Shown: in pieces, positions 1-12,647 of the stretch
Numbering within the stretch: the first letter of the stretch is position 1
Layout: every line of letters starts with the position of its first letter
From: Cytospora piceicola
Taxonomy: Eukaryota > Ascomycota > Sordariomycetes > Diaporthales > Cytosporaceae
Reading direction: 5' to 3'
Assembly: GCA_023375675.1 (NCBI GenBank)
Contig: JALQBC010000007.1
Location: 868,001 to 932,000 of the forward strand
DNA: 64,000 nt
Program-made: the position numbers and the translations under genes
Notes under the pieces: model-generated
The model's input: the letters and a program-made list of their open reading frames with translations, nothing else
What the model was told of the DNA's origin: nothing
Databases searched by the model: none

Positions 1-3000
1 GGTGACGTGCTAGGCGATGACCCGCCTTTGATTTCTCCTGAGCTGCAGGAACGTTTCAAGAACATCCTCAAGCGCTACTTTGAGGACGTCAAGGCCCACG
101 TGGTTCGGGACCAAAAAGCCATCTTCTCTCAGTCCCGCAAGAACGCAGAGGCATATGTTAAATCGGGGGAGGTCTTCGAAGATCGCCAGGCCAACTTCGA
201 GAAGCAGGTCAAGGCTCAAGAGCGCCTGGTTGCCAATGCGCAGATACTTGCCGATGTTTTAGGATCGGACATGCCCGACTTGAAGGACAATGAGTCATCA
301 AACGCATCGGCAAACGGAGGCATTGGCATTGTGAAGGCGGGCGAATATCTGCGTGGACAGGGCGACGGACCTGGCATCTGGCAAGACGAGGATGAGCGTC
401 GTTTCTATGAAAATTTGGCTGATCTAAAGGGCAAGGTTCCCGGGATTCTGCTCGAGGAGGGCAAGAAGAAGAAGCCGGAGGTCGATGAGCAGGTGGGCAA
501 GAAACTCGAGCCCGCGGAGAATAGTGATGCTCTGAAGTCGACCGATACTTCACTGGACGACCAGTCGACTGCCATTGCCAACAAGACCATCGGTGCCCAG
601 GTTGATGCGATTATACTTCGCCTGCCTGATCTTACCCACAAGGAAATCATCGATCAGACCGCCATCGATTTCTGCTTCCTCAACTCAAAAGCGTCCCGGA
701 ACCGTTTGATCAAGGCTCTCACTGATGTTCCCAAGAACCGCGGCGATCTCCTCCCTTCCTGGGCCAGACTGGTTGCGACTTTGGGCCAGTACATGCCAGA
801 CATCCCCAAAGGCGTGATAGACTACTTGGATACAGAATTTCGCAGTCTCCAGGCCCGCAAGAGCAAGGAGTTTCTCGCTCAAGTCCGAATTGGTAATATC
901 CGTTACCTGGCCGAGTTGACCAAGTTTGGTATAGTTCCAGAGCACACTGTGTTCCACTGCTTGAAGGTCTGCTTGGACGACTTCTCCAAGATGAACATAC
1001 AAATCATATGCGACCTTCTCGAGAACTGCGGCCGATACCTGCTGCGAAACCCAGAGACTTCGCCCCGCATGGTGTCTTTCCTAGAGACGCTCCAGCGCAA
1101 GAAGTCCGTACAGCACATCGGATCGAATGAGCGAATGCTGATTGAAAATGCCGTCTACTACGTAGACCCGCCTGAGCGGCCTGCTATTCAACAAAAGGAG
1201 CGGACTCCCTTGGAGCTCTTCATCAGGAAGCTGATCTATGTCGACCTATCGAAGCGTACTCTCGATAAGATTGCGAGACAAATTCGCAGGATGCATTGGG
1301 AGGAGGCAGAAGTAAGTAGATCTATTTGACCGTTTCGACTTCTTGCTAACATTCACCCAGGTCCGGGAGGCTCTCGAGAAGGTATTTTCGAAGCCTGGAA
1401 AGGTCAAGTATGGCGCCATCCACCTTCTTGCTTCCCTGCTTGCACACCTTTACAGGTATCGCACGGAGTTTGTTGTGCGGATCATCGACAATATCGTCGA
1501 GTCGGTCTGCATAGGTCTGGAGCAACATGACTTCAAGAACAACCAGCGGCGTATCGCGGAGGTCAAGTACCTGGCAGAGATTTACAACTATCGTCTGGTG
1601 GAGCACCAGGTTATCTTTGATGTCATGTACAAAGTCATGACTTTTGGCCATGGAGGCCCACCAGTTCCAGGGCGTATGAACCCGTTCGACATGCCGGATG
1701 ACTATTTCCGCATTCGTATGATCTATTTCATTCTGGAGGCATCTGGCGTATACTTCAACAAGGGTGCCGCAGGCAAGAAGCTCGACTACTTCCTGTCATT
1801 CTTGCAGTATTACATCTACACGAAGAATCCTTTGCCTATGGACATTGAGTTCTTGGTTCATGACATCTATACTGGCACGAGACCTCAATGGAAGCTTGCT
1901 TCGAACCTCGAGGAGGCTAGCAAGGCGTTCCAATTGGTGCTTGCGCAAGATAGGAAAGCGGCTGGGCTCAATGGGCAAGAGCTGGATGAGCAAGATGACG
2001 AGCCCAGCGGACCGTCGACAGAAGATGAGATGCCAGACGTTGACGATGATGCTGATGTTGAAATCGACTCTGAGGATGGAGAAGCCCTTGACGAAGACGA
2101 TGAGGTATGTCTTCACCGTTCTTGCGTATTTCCGCACAGATGATACCATTTGCTTACCATGTATTTTGAACAGCAGGACGACGATGAGAGTACAACATCT
2201 GAAGAATCTGCGGATGAAGCCATCATCGTCACCCGGCAAGAGGAGGAGATCGACCCTGAGGATGATGCTGACTTTGAGCGGGAGTATGCCAAGATGATGG
2301 CTGAGAGTTTGGAATCCAGAAAACTCGACCGACGCCCCGTGTTCGATGTCGCGCTGCCTGTACGATCGAGGCCGCGTGAGGCCAGTACACATGCCGACCA
2401 GGGTGACAGCGGTGCCGAGGCGGCCCCGGCTCCCAAAATGGCCTTTTCCTTGCTCACCAAGAAAGGAAACAAGCAACAGGTGAGTCAAGTCATCATGGTG
2501 AAAAGCGTAATAGCTGATAAGTTTGCAGACTCGGACGCTGGAACTTCCTGCCGATTCCCACTTTGCGGTTGCTATGAGAAACCAGCAACAGGCGGAACGT
2601 GAGGAACAACAGCGCATCAAGAACCTGGTGTTGAATTACGATCTTCGTGAAAACGAGAGTGAAGACGGTGAGCAGCTCGGTCTGATATAGCATGATTAGC
2701 ATGCATCTAACAGCCCATCCCATACAGGCCACGAAGCCAAGCCGATCGCTCATCATCACAACCACCGCTTCGACAAGGTCAACAAGAACACTGGCCAACG
2801 GGTCAAAAAGCTTCAATTCGAAGACTTTGAGTGGTATGAGAATTCCATGTCTACAGAGCAAGTCGGCGTTCCTGGCCATGTTGAGGGTGGACGGCAGCCA
2901 AAACGCCAGGCCCAGCCGAAGCGCCTGTCAAAATCGGAGCAAGGTCATGCGAATGTGGATGCCGAGACCCATGACAACATGGATGATTTCACCGTGGCAT

Positions 3001-3059
3001 ATCCATATTCTCGGCCTCAGCGACGTCCTCGACGCAACCAGGGATATCGAAGGAGATGA
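1..3059 (+). CDS. UPF2: Nonsense-mediated mRNA decay factor Upf2/Nmd2 (5' truncated by window edge)
   Basis: The 3' part of a Upf2 homologue; the gene begins before base 1. Exons read as 1-1311, 1361-2104, 2174-2479, 2529-2667 and 2728-3059, giving 943 visible residues; an AG at 2176 is an alternative acceptor for exon 3. Helical MIF4G repeats cover roughly visible residues 190-400 (second MIF4G) and 400-650 (third MIF4G, which in the family contacts Upf3). They are followed by a long Asp/Glu-rich tract and a basic C-terminal tail ending in RPRRNQGYRRR, the part that in the family binds Upf1. Upf2 is the cytoplasmic bridge between Upf1 and Upf3 in NMD. The family assignment rests on MIF4G architecture, acidic linker and C-terminal Upf2 segment. 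Introns are short (about 50-70 nt) with GTAAGT, GTATGT or GTGAG donors. No start can be assigned here. Confidence 0.93.
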
Positions 3060-5289
3060 GCATCTTGCTGCTTCCCCCAGGGCTAGACCATTCAGAACAT
3101 TTTACTGACAACGCCGTCATGCGGCATCTTATACAGGACTTGATGAGGCAACTTTGGTATCGAGATTACCATTTTGACCAAGGCGAATGTGGACGGACAT
3201 CGTCATCACTTATTCCCTCATGAAACCAACAGTTTCCGGACGCCTGATGCAGGCACCGATCCTGACAAAGGCAGCGCCAGCGGCTAAGGACCACCTGTCC
3301 TTGCGCGAGAGCGACCCTACGCAGTGCAGCAAGCGGCTGGTCGGCTGCAAAGGGTAACACGAGGACGTTTCCAGTGGTCGTTGTTCGATACGTTCGTGCG
3401 CGTTGAGAGTTGAAGGGCTAAGTGGCAGAGGGGATCGGTGGAAGGACATATGCCTGTGGATGCGGGTCTGCAGGGGCGAATGGTAACCATTGCTTCTGAC
3501 GACGTTGTTCTGCAAGCCTCTGACGGCGTACGAGCTTTCCTCAGCCTTCTTCGTGTTTAAAACCCGGGCGCGAGGTGCCAACGTTGCAGGCAGGCTTGGC
3601 GAGACGCAAGACAAATCCCAGATTGCAGTTTCTTTCTGCCTCTGGGCGAACAGGAGGGGAGAAGATTGGCTTATATTATTCTGACATTCATTTATCTATC
3701 TTGATGCGGAGAGACAACAGAAAAGAAGAGTGCAGTAAGCCTAGCGGCTTGTTGCACCCTGAAAAAGAAAATCAGTATACAGAATACCTAAGTTCGAGAA
3801 CAGTCAATCTTTTTTTTGGTATCAACCTTTGTCAATGGAGGCTTTAGTGATGGTACATTTCAATGTTTTGGGGCGTCAACTAGCGGATGTTCCTCCAAAG
3901 CCGCACTCGTAAGCGGTCCATCCTGGACAACCTTCTGTCGTCTTGCTGTGATGACCTTAACCGTCATTATCATCGTAAAAGGTTCACTTTCCAGTTCGGT
4001 CTAGGGGGGGAGGGATAACAACTTCGCTGCCAAGTCTCCCGTCCTTGATTTTCTCGATGCTAGGGCTGCGCCATGTCTCACTGGTCTTTTCCAGGCGCTC
4101 GATGTCTGTGTGAACCTCACTGAACCCCCAAGCGAATGTTTACAAGGAAGATGGCAAGTCCTGATCTTCCTACTACTTTCAATCAGGTTGCTGTAGGCCC
4201 ATCGCCCGAACCATTGGTTACTCAGGCAGTGAGGTTGAGTTCCGCAGTGTGAGTTAGACGCCCTTTCAGAAGAGACACAGACTTGCAGACTGACCTTGAG
4301 ATCCAGTCTCAGCCAAAACAAGCAAAGACCTGCAGTATAAACTGCAGCTCAGTCTGCTGATTTGCCGCATGTCAACCGTCGAACACGAGACGGCCCACCA
4401 TCTTGCAGTAACAACCACCTCTCTTTTCTTGTTCTGCTTGTCTTATAGGTCACAATGATGTTGGCTCCATGGAGCCTCAAACAGGCAACATCTGCTCGTT
4501 GGTCCTGTGTTGCAGTAGATCCGTTTATGCGCAACTGTGCTTTCCATTTGTTTGGATTTAACTTCTCTGAAGTATCAATGGGGGTTTAATTCATCTATGT
4601 CAGACGGGGTCCAGTATGTCACCGACGAGGGCAAATCTTGGATTCGGCCTGCATTCCAACGCTGGGTGATCAGGGACTGACTTTCTTTTTCTTTCTCGAA
4701 CAATATATACAGCCAGCCACTGGATGGCCGAAAATCTCAATTGCTATTCCCGAGCGGCGCTTGCTGTCTCGGGATGTCTCCGATCGGTGTTACTTTGATA
4801 CTCAAGTAAGTACCTAGTTGAGTAGGTACTTAAGTAGGTTCCTCCTGATATATCTTCTGAATACCTAAGTACTGTAATTGCAACACGACAACAACAGCAT
4901 ATGATGCTCCCAATTTAGCCTTGTAATGCCTAGTACTGCACCCAAGTGCAACTGACGAATTCTTCTGCCATTGCTGTAACGGCCAGATAAACGCCATCCG
5001 TCAATGCTGCAAGTAGCCGATCGACGACGCCTCGTCCACCTGCAACGTGCCGTCAACCAACGCATTGCAATTTTCGCGCTGCCGTCGCACATTTCAGAGA
5101 CATGCCGACCTTGCACGAGCCCAGCGACAAGCTCTGAAATCTTGCTTAGTTGCTTTGGAGGCTTCTTCTTTTGACAGTCTGTCAATCATCTGAGACCATA
5201 CCGTCTTGCTATCTCTCTCTTTCTTTCTCTCCGACGAACTTCATTCCCTTGGGTCGAGATCGAGCATTTCGCTCGACGCAGTCTTCAAG
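3060..5289. other. Intergenic: UPF2 3' flank and chitin synthase promoter
   Basis: No supported gene; open frames here are short and lack family features. A cluster of interrupted TACCTAGT/AGTAGGTACTTAAGTAGG motifs lies at about 4803-4850. A pyrimidine-rich CT tract (about 5205-5235) sits just upstream of the chitin synthase leader, as is common in fungal core promoters. Confidence 0.6.
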
Positions 5290-5334
5290 ATGGCCACGAG
5301 TTGGGCTGTAAAAGATGCATGTCTTAGATTCTGA
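5290..5334 (+). promoter_or_regulatory. Upstream ORF overlapping the chitin synthase start codon
   Basis: ATG at 5290 lies in a good context (A at -3, G at +4) and opens a 14-codon frame (MATSWAVKDACLRF) that stops at 5332-5334. It runs through the main ATG at 5315 in another reading frame. Ribosomes that start here cannot reinitiate downstream at 5315, so translation of the synthase would depend on leaky scanning or on a transcription start between the two ATGs. I saw no plausible intron that joins this ATG to the main frame. Confidence 0.5.
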
Positions 5335-8221
5335 AGTCCTCGTCCGCTGGGCCCAATGTCCAGGGGAAGCACTGCAATGGCTAACTCCTTTGAAACAGAT
5401 TGTCTACACGGCTATAGTGGGTGTAGTCATGCTGGCTGCGGTACTAGAATGGTTTCTATGGATTGGCGCATTCATGTACTGTCTGTGGAAAGTCTTCCGA
5501 AAATCTGAGCACTGGACCGTGAACGTCCTGGCAGTAATTATTGCTGTGGCGTTCTTGCTGCTGAGGTATGTCATCCTTGATGTTAGACGGGGATTCTTGT
5601 TGTTGTAGTAGCTCAAGCTGATGTCGAACCGATGCAACAGGCTCATTTTCTTGCCCATTATGGTAGTCACACTGCCGCTTCCAACCCAGATCGTCGAATT
5701 ATGGCCAGAGGAAATGGTCGATTTCCTAATGTGGTTTGCCTTCTGGTCTTTCGCTGGCCTGCTCACCGTGCCGTGGCTGTTCTGCGTCTATCAACTGGTC
5801 ACTCATCAGCTTGGACGGACTAAACGTATCAAGCAGCTCCTGGACGAGGATTCTGCCCCAAAGGTTGTCATTGTCATGCCTTGTTACCAGGAAGACCCAG
5901 AGATACTTATCACGGCCATCAACTCCGTCGTTGATTGTGACTACCCACCTTCGTGTATACACGTTTTCGTGTCCTTCGATGGCGACCAGGAGGACGAACT
6001 CTTTCTCACGACCATCGAGAAGCTCGGTGTACCCTTGACTCTCGAAACCTACCCAAAGAGCATCGATGTCGCTTACAAAGATGCCCGGATTACCGTCTCA
6101 CGGTTTCCACATGGCGGCAAGAGGACATGTCAGAAGGCAACCTACAAACTTATCGACAGGGTCTACTCAGAATACCTGAAGAGGAACGACAACCTCTTCA
6201 TCCTCTTCATCGACTCGGACTGCATACTGGACCGAGTCTGCCTCCAGAACTTCCTGTACGACATGGAGTTCAGCCCCGGAAACAGGCGCAACATGCTCGC
6301 CATGACCGGCGTCATCACCTCGACCACCAAGAAGCACAGCATCATCACACTGCTCCAGGACATGGAATACGTGCACGGGCAGCTCTTCGAGCGCTCGGTC
6401 GAGTCCGGGTGCGGCTCCGTGACGTGCCTCCCCGGCGCGCTGACGATGCTGCGCTTCAGCGCGTTCCGCCGCATGGCCAAGTACTACTTCGCCGACAAGG
6501 CGGAGCACTGCGAGGACCTGTTCGACTTCGCCAAGGACCACCTGGGCGAGGACCGGTACCTGACGCACCTGTTCATGATCGGCGCCAAGAAGCGCTACCA
6601 GATCCAGATGTGCACGTCGGCCTTCTGCAAGACGGAGGCGGTGCAGACCTACAGGTCCCTGGTGAAGCAGCGCCGGCGCTGGTTCCTGGGCTTCATCACC
6701 AACGAGGCCTGCATGCTGACGGACTGGCGGCTGTGGCGGCGGTACCCGGTGCTGGTGCTGTACCGGTTCTGCCAGAACACGATCCGCACGACGGCGCTGC
6801 TCTTCTTCATCATGGTGCTGGCGCTGCTGTCGACCGAGAAGTCCATCAACGACCTGCCCGTGGGCTTCATCGCCATCTCGCTGGGGCTCAACTGGCTCAT
6901 GATGATCTACTTCGGGGCCAAGCTCCGGCGGTACAAGATCTGGCTGTACCCCGTCATGTTCGTGCTCAACCCCTTCTTCAACTGGTACTACATGGTGTAC
7001 GGCATCTTCACGGCGGGCCAGCGCACGTGGGGCGGGCCGCGGGCCGACGCCGGCGCGGCCGACGAGAACACCACGGTGCGGGAGGCCATCGAGCACGCCG
7101 AGCAGACGGGCGACGAGCTCAACATCAAGCCCGAGACGTTCATCCCGGCCGCGCTGGCGCAGCGGGGGGGGCAGGAGGCCAAGCAGCAGGCGGGCGGCCT
7201 CGCGGCGGCGGCGGCGGCGGCGGCGGCGACGGGCCGCGCCGGGAGCGGGAGGGGGAGGGGCGGCAGGCGGGACGGCCTGGGGAGGCAGAGGAGCGTGCTG
7301 CAGCCGCCGCCGCAGGTCGAGGGCCTGTTCGCGGCGCCGCAGAGGACCGAGGGCGGCATCTATAGGTATGCCGACCCGGTGGCCGAGTCTAGCGGGGCTA
7401 GCAGTGTCGACCTCCCGTCTGCTGGTGTCGGGGCGCCGAGGAGGAGGATGGGCGGCGGCGGCGGCGGCGGTGGTGGTGCTGCTGCTGCTGCTCCCACGAA
7501 ACTTGCGACCAGAGACGTCGAGGTGCGCGCTCTATCGTACGAGAGCTCTCTGTCGAACGACACTTCGGAGTCCAACGGCAAGGAATTGGCAACATATGAT
7601 GAGTACGACGACAATAAACACAACAACAACAACAACAACAACACCTACGACCGGCCTTACCAAGACGAACCACCTTCGCCGGTCTATATGCCCAGCAGGG
7701 CACCACCACCCGATGCCGAAGTTGAAGACGTCGAAGATGTTCCCTTCATGAACGAGGAGGACAGGCGCAAGTACGAGATGGCGCACTCCTGGCAGGTTGG
7801 AGGGTCCTCCATGGCGGCGCAGCCCCGACGTTTCCAGCAGCACCAGGCCCCTGTGCCGCAGGGGAGGACGTACGGGTATCCCACCCCCGGGGCCGTTCAG
7901 CTGCGCGAGGAGGGCTACGCGGAGACGTTGCCCGGGACCCCGGTGAATGTACCGGGTGGGGGCGGGACGACGCCCACCAGGGGTGAGTTTGGTGGCACCG
8001 CGGAGGGGTATAGGGGTGGTGGTGACGATGAGGGGCAGGGGCTCATGGTGCCTTCTGCTGGTGGCAGTGGTAGGAGAGGCAGGGGAAGGAGTCCGTTGGC
8101 GCGGGAGACGACGTTCTTGAGGGTGCCGTTCGAGGATGATGATGAGGTGGTGGAGAGCCAGCAGGAGGATGAAAGTGAGCGGAGGTATGAAGGGGGTCGG
8201 AGACACCGTGATGGCAGGTAA
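5315..8221 (+). CDS. Division III chitin synthase (class VI/ChsD-like)
   Basis: Two exons, 5315-5565 and 5641-8221, encode 943 residues. The protein has several N-terminal membrane segments (about residues 28-120), a family-2 glycosyltransferase domain and C-terminal membrane segments (about 450-570). Catalytic hallmarks of processive chitin synthases are visible: DSD at 275-277, EDR at 387-389 and QRRRW at 427-431. The enzyme would polymerise UDP-GlcNAc into chitin at the plasma membrane. It lacks the myosin motor and cytochrome-b5-like region of class V/VII enzymes, so class VI is the best fit. After the conserved WGGPRAD segment follows a disordered tail of about 370 residues with runs of Ala (about 605), Gly and Asn made by GCG, GGC and AAC microsatellites. 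Third-position GC rises abruptly at about 6240. A hyaluronan synthase-type annotation is the main alternative name. Confidence 0.88.
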
Positions 8222-9226
8222 AAGCCCGGGAATGGTTGATGTCAAGGCTCACGACTCAGGCTCAAGGCTCAAGGCTCAAGGCTCAAGGCTCAAGGCTCAA
8301 GGCTCAAGGCTCAAGGCTCATGGAGGATGGACATCCACTGGGGCGTGTTGGTTGATTGATTGATGGGTTGGCGTTTTGAAGAGGGGAATAGATGCTACCA
8401 AGGCCAGGATACATATTGGAAGGCTGATGAGATACGAAGGTGATGATGCCCATGAGTGCTATTTCTTGAATTATTTGGCCACAAACATGGTCAAACACTC
8501 CAAAGAAGTCAATGATGACCTTGGAACATTGGAAGGTTTCCAAGCAAAGGAGAGCACTTGAACGTGAAGGTCCCATCGTACTTCGTAGGCAGCCTTAATC
8601 AGCCTTGAATCAGCCTCGAATTAACCTCCCAACATAGAGTGGTGAATAGATATATAAAGTCACCCTGGGGAGGGTGTGAGCGTTATATCCGGAAGACTAT
8701 ATACGTATGTATACACTTACTTATATGCACTTATATACAATTTATATGTATTTAGGTGTATGTGATCAACATTCCGTGGTGGTTTGCCACAGGGCCAATA
8801 TTCAATTAACTAAGCACTGCACGATAAACATACTGTATAAGCTCACTCACACAGCCAAGCCTAAGCCTGAGCACTGAAGCACAGCAGGTACAGCGGGCAC
8901 TCTGGCACCGGCACCGTAACAGCTACAGTAGGCACGGCTAGACACACCTACCTCACAGTAGGTACTGTACTAAGTAGGCAGTCAAAAAATTACCCCACTC
9001 ACGCCTGCTTCTTACGTTGACCAAAAGAACCAAGCTCCCGTTGATCAAGCACTTTTTTTTTGGTACTTGTCCACCTGCACAATTCCAAACAACAACCCAT
9101 TGTCCTCTTCTACTCACCGCAAGCCTTTATCCCACACTCACTTGACGGTCAATAATACTTCGAGACATATTTCACCAACCCAAACAAATCCAATCAGCCC
9201 ACCCAACCAACCACTAACCTGCAGAA
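8222..9226. other. Intergenic: chitin synthase 3' flank and eIF5B promoter
   Basis: Contains the heptamer array at 8259-8320, an AT-rich stretch with TATATA and TATATGTAT steps at about 8650-8760, and partial AGTAGGTACTGTACTAAGTAGG motifs at about 8945-8980. The eIF5B leader (about 9060-9226) is rich in A and C and has no ATG before the start codon. No gene seen. Confidence 0.6.
8259..8320 (+). repeat. Heptamer tandem repeat (GGCTCAA)n, about 8.9 copies
   Basis: Perfect tandem GGCTCAA units run from 8259 to 8320, starting 38 bases after the chitin synthase stop codon; an isolated AAGGCTC lies just upstream at 8244-8250. It lies in the likely 3' UTR. Confidence 0.95.
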
Positions 9227-12200
9227 ATGGCTCCCAAGAAGAAGGGCAACAAGAAGGCCCAGGACGACTGGGAAGCCGAGCTGGGCGAGACCATCGCACC
9301 CGCCAACGGAGACGAGTCCCCCGCTCCCGCAGAGGACAACGGGGCAGCTGATGCCGAAGATGGCCCCGCCGCCGGTGGCCTGATGGCACTCCTGAAGAAG
9401 AACAAGGAGAAGCGCAAGAAGAAGGGCCTGTCAGACGACGTCCCGGAGGATGTAGCCGCCGCCGAACCCGCCGAGGAGGCCGCCGCTCCCGTCGAGGCCA
9501 ACATGGACGACGAGTTCGCCCTCCCAGAGAAGAAGGGCAAGGGCGGAAAGGGCAAGCAGCAACAACAACAAGCAGCCAAGGCTGGTGACGACGAGACAGA
9601 TGCGTCTGGGCGTGTCCTCACCAAGGCCGAGAAGGAGAAGGCCAGGAAGGAGCGTGAGAAGCAGAGGAAAAAGGAGCAGGTATGTTGATGAACCAGCGTC
9701 GCTGACTGACTTCGGCTCGGGCTCGAAGCTGAAGCTGAAGCTTACAACTCTTCGTTTCCTAGGCTGCCAAGAAGAAGCCTGCCGGCCCTGCCAAACCGGA
9801 GCCCTCCAAAGCGGCCGAGAAGAAGGATGAGCCCTCCGCAGCACCCGCCGCTGCCCCAGAGCCAGCAAAGTCTGGAAAGAAGGTCCCTAAGGCCCTCCAG
9901 TTGCTCCAGAAGCAGCAAGAAGAGATCCGAAGGAGAGAGGAGGAGGCCAAGCGCCAGGAGGAAGAGGCAGCAAGGAAGGCAGAGGAAGAGGAGCGCATGA
10001 CCGCCGAGGAGATCAAGCGCAAGGAGGAAGAGCGCGCCCGCAAGAAGCAGAAGGAGAAGGAGAGGATCGAGCAGCTCAAGAAGGAGGGCAAGTACCTCAC
10101 AAAGGCCCAGAAGGAGGAGAAGGCTCGCAACGAGCTCAAGCTCCAGCAGATGCTTGCTGCCGGTATCAAGGTCGGTGGTCCCGCCGAGGGCGAGTCTGCC
10201 AAGAAGCCCAAGTTCGACAAGAAGAGCAAGGGCAAGAAGCAGGATAAGGTAAGTTCAGTGCAGCGTAGCGCTGGCCAGGCACAACGTTTCCGTCCTTCAT
10301 TTGCTAACAATCCCTCTAGATCGACGAGGAGAAGGCCCTCGCAGAGGCTGCCGAGCGTGCAAGGAAACAAGCCGAGGAGGCCGCCAAGAAGAGGGAGGAA
10401 GAGGAGCGTGTCGCTCGTGAGAAGGCCGAGGCCGAGGCTGCCGCAAAGACTGCCGCGGCTAAGGAGGATGACATCGAGGAAGACTGGGAGGCCGCCGCAG
10501 CATCCGACAACGACGTCAAGGACAGCTGGGACGCAGACTCTGATGACGGGGCTGATGACGGGGCCGATGACGGGGCCGATAAGGCGCAAGCACCCAAGGG
10601 GCAGGAGGAGGAGGATGAGGACTCCGAGGACGACGAATCGTCGTCTGACGAATCAGACCATGGCGCCGAGGCCCAGAGGAAGAAGGAGGCCCTGGCAAGG
10701 CGGGAGAAGCTCCACCAGGCTGCTCTTGCTGCCCGGTCAAAGGATGACCTCCGATCGCCCATTTGCTGTATTCTTGGCCACGTCGATACTGGTAAGACGA
10801 AGCTGCTTGACAAGATCCGTCAGACCAACGTCCAGGAGGGTGAGGCAGGTGGTATCACTCAGCAGATTGGTGCCACTTACTTCCCCGTCGATGCCATCAA
10901 GCAGAAGACGCACGTCGTCAACCAGGACGGCAAGTTCGAGTTCAAGGTCCCTGGTCTCCTGATCATCGACACGCCTGGTCACGAGTCTTTCTCCAACCTG
11001 CGTTCAAGAGGTTCTTCTCTTTGCAACATTGCTATCCTGGTCGTCGATATCATGCACGGTCTGGAGCCTCAGACTCTCGAGTCGATGAAGCTGCTCCGTG
11101 ACAGAAAGACTCCCTTCGTCGTCGCCCTCAACAAGATCGATCGTCTTTACGGGTGGAAGAAGATTGACAACAACGGTTTCCAGGAGAGTTTGGCACTGCA
11201 GGGCAAGGCTGTGCAGAACGAGTTCAAGAACCGTCTGGACCAGACCAAGGTTGCTTTCGCCGAGCAAGGCTTCAACGCCGAGCTCTTCTACGAGAACAAG
11301 TCCATGGCCAAATATGTGTCCCTGATCCCCACGTCAGCCCACACTGGTGAGGGTATCCCAGACATGCTCAAGCTCATTGTGCAGCTTACCCAGGAGAGGA
11401 TGGTGGGCTCGCTCATGTACCTGTCCGAGTGCCAGGCCACCGTTCTGGAGGTCAAGCAGATCGAAGGTTTCGGCATGACCATCGATGTCATCCTGTCCAA
11501 CGGTGTCCTCCGAGAAGGCGACAGGGTCCTCCTGTGTGGTACAGAAGGTGTCATCAAGACCAACATCCGAGCTCTGCTCACACCGGAGAAGCTCAAGGAG
11601 CTCCGTCTCAAGTCACAATATGTGCACAACAAGGAGGTCAAGGCTGCGCTCGGTGTCAAGATCGTCGCACCAGGCCTCGAGAAGGCCATTGCTGGTTCGC
11701 GTCTGCTGGTCGCCGGCCCCGACGACGACGAGGACGACATCGAGGATGAGCTCGAGAGCGATCTCGAGTCCCTGTTCAGCAGAGTCGAGAGGACCGGCCG
11801 CGGTGTCTCGGTCCAGGCGTCCACCCTGGGTTCCCTCGAGGCCCTGCTGGACTTCCTCAAGGACTGCAAGATCCCGGTCGCCAACGTCGGCATCGGCCCC
11901 ATCTCCAAGCGAGACGTGATGCAGTGCGGCATCATGCTGGAGAAGTCGCCCGACTACGCCGTCATGCTCTGCTTCGACGTCAAGGTCGAGAAGGACGCGG
12001 CGGCCTACGCCGAGGAGAACGGCGTCAAGATCTTCACCGCCGACATCATCTACCACCTCTTCGACCAGTTCACCAAGCACATGGACGAGCTGCTCGAGAA
12101 GAAGAAGGAGGACTCCAAGATGTTGGCCGTCTTCCCCTGCGTCCTCAAGCCCGTCGCCGTCTTCAACAAGACCGGACCTATCGTCGTCGGTGTCGATGTC

Positions 12201-12647
12201 GTCGAGGGTTCCCTGAGGGTCAACACGCCTATCTCCGCCGTCAAGACCAACCCCATAACTGGCCTCAAGGAAATTGTCAACATGGGTAGAGTGTAAGTTC
12301 AAAGCCCCGCCCCCCTTGTACTCAAAAATCTTCCTTGCCCCCTCACCTCTTAGCCAACAAAAAACAAACACAAAAGTCCTGAACTAACACATCATCACAG
12401 CACATCCATCGAGCGTGAGCACAAGCAGATCCCCATCTGCAAGAAGGGCCAGCCCTCGGTGGCCGTCAAGATCGAGATGGGCAGCCACCAGCCCGCCTAC
12501 GGCCGGCAGCTCGACGACGACGACGTGCTGTACAGCCAGGTCTCGCGCGCGTCCATCAACTGCCTCAAGGAATTCTACCGCAAGGACGTCACCAACGAGG
12601 AGTGGGCGCTGATCGTCAAGCTCAAGCCCGTCTTTGACATCCCTTAG
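9227..12647 (+). CDS. FUN12: Eukaryotic translation initiation factor 5B (eIF5B/Fun12)
   Basis: Four exons (9227-9679, 9763-10248, 10320-12292, 12401-12647) encode 1052 residues. The N-terminal about 450 residues are charged and low in complexity (Lys/Glu coiled-coil stretches and a DDGA triplet made by three 12-nt repeats at about 10543-10580). A translational GTPase domain follows, with G1 GHVDTGKT at 466-473, switch II DTPGHE and G4 NKID, then the beta-barrel and C-terminal domains typical of IF2/eIF5B. The factor promotes 60S subunit joining in the cytosol and hydrolyses GTP on 80S formation. The length is close to that of fungal Fun12. The start ATG at 9227 is the first ATG of an AC-rich leader. 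Downstream is the convergent SSE1 gene. Confidence 0.96.

Noticed and set aside
6167..7096. 309-codon minus-strand frame opposite the chitin synthase
   Set aside because: GC3-driven shadow of a gene with clear catalytic motifs.
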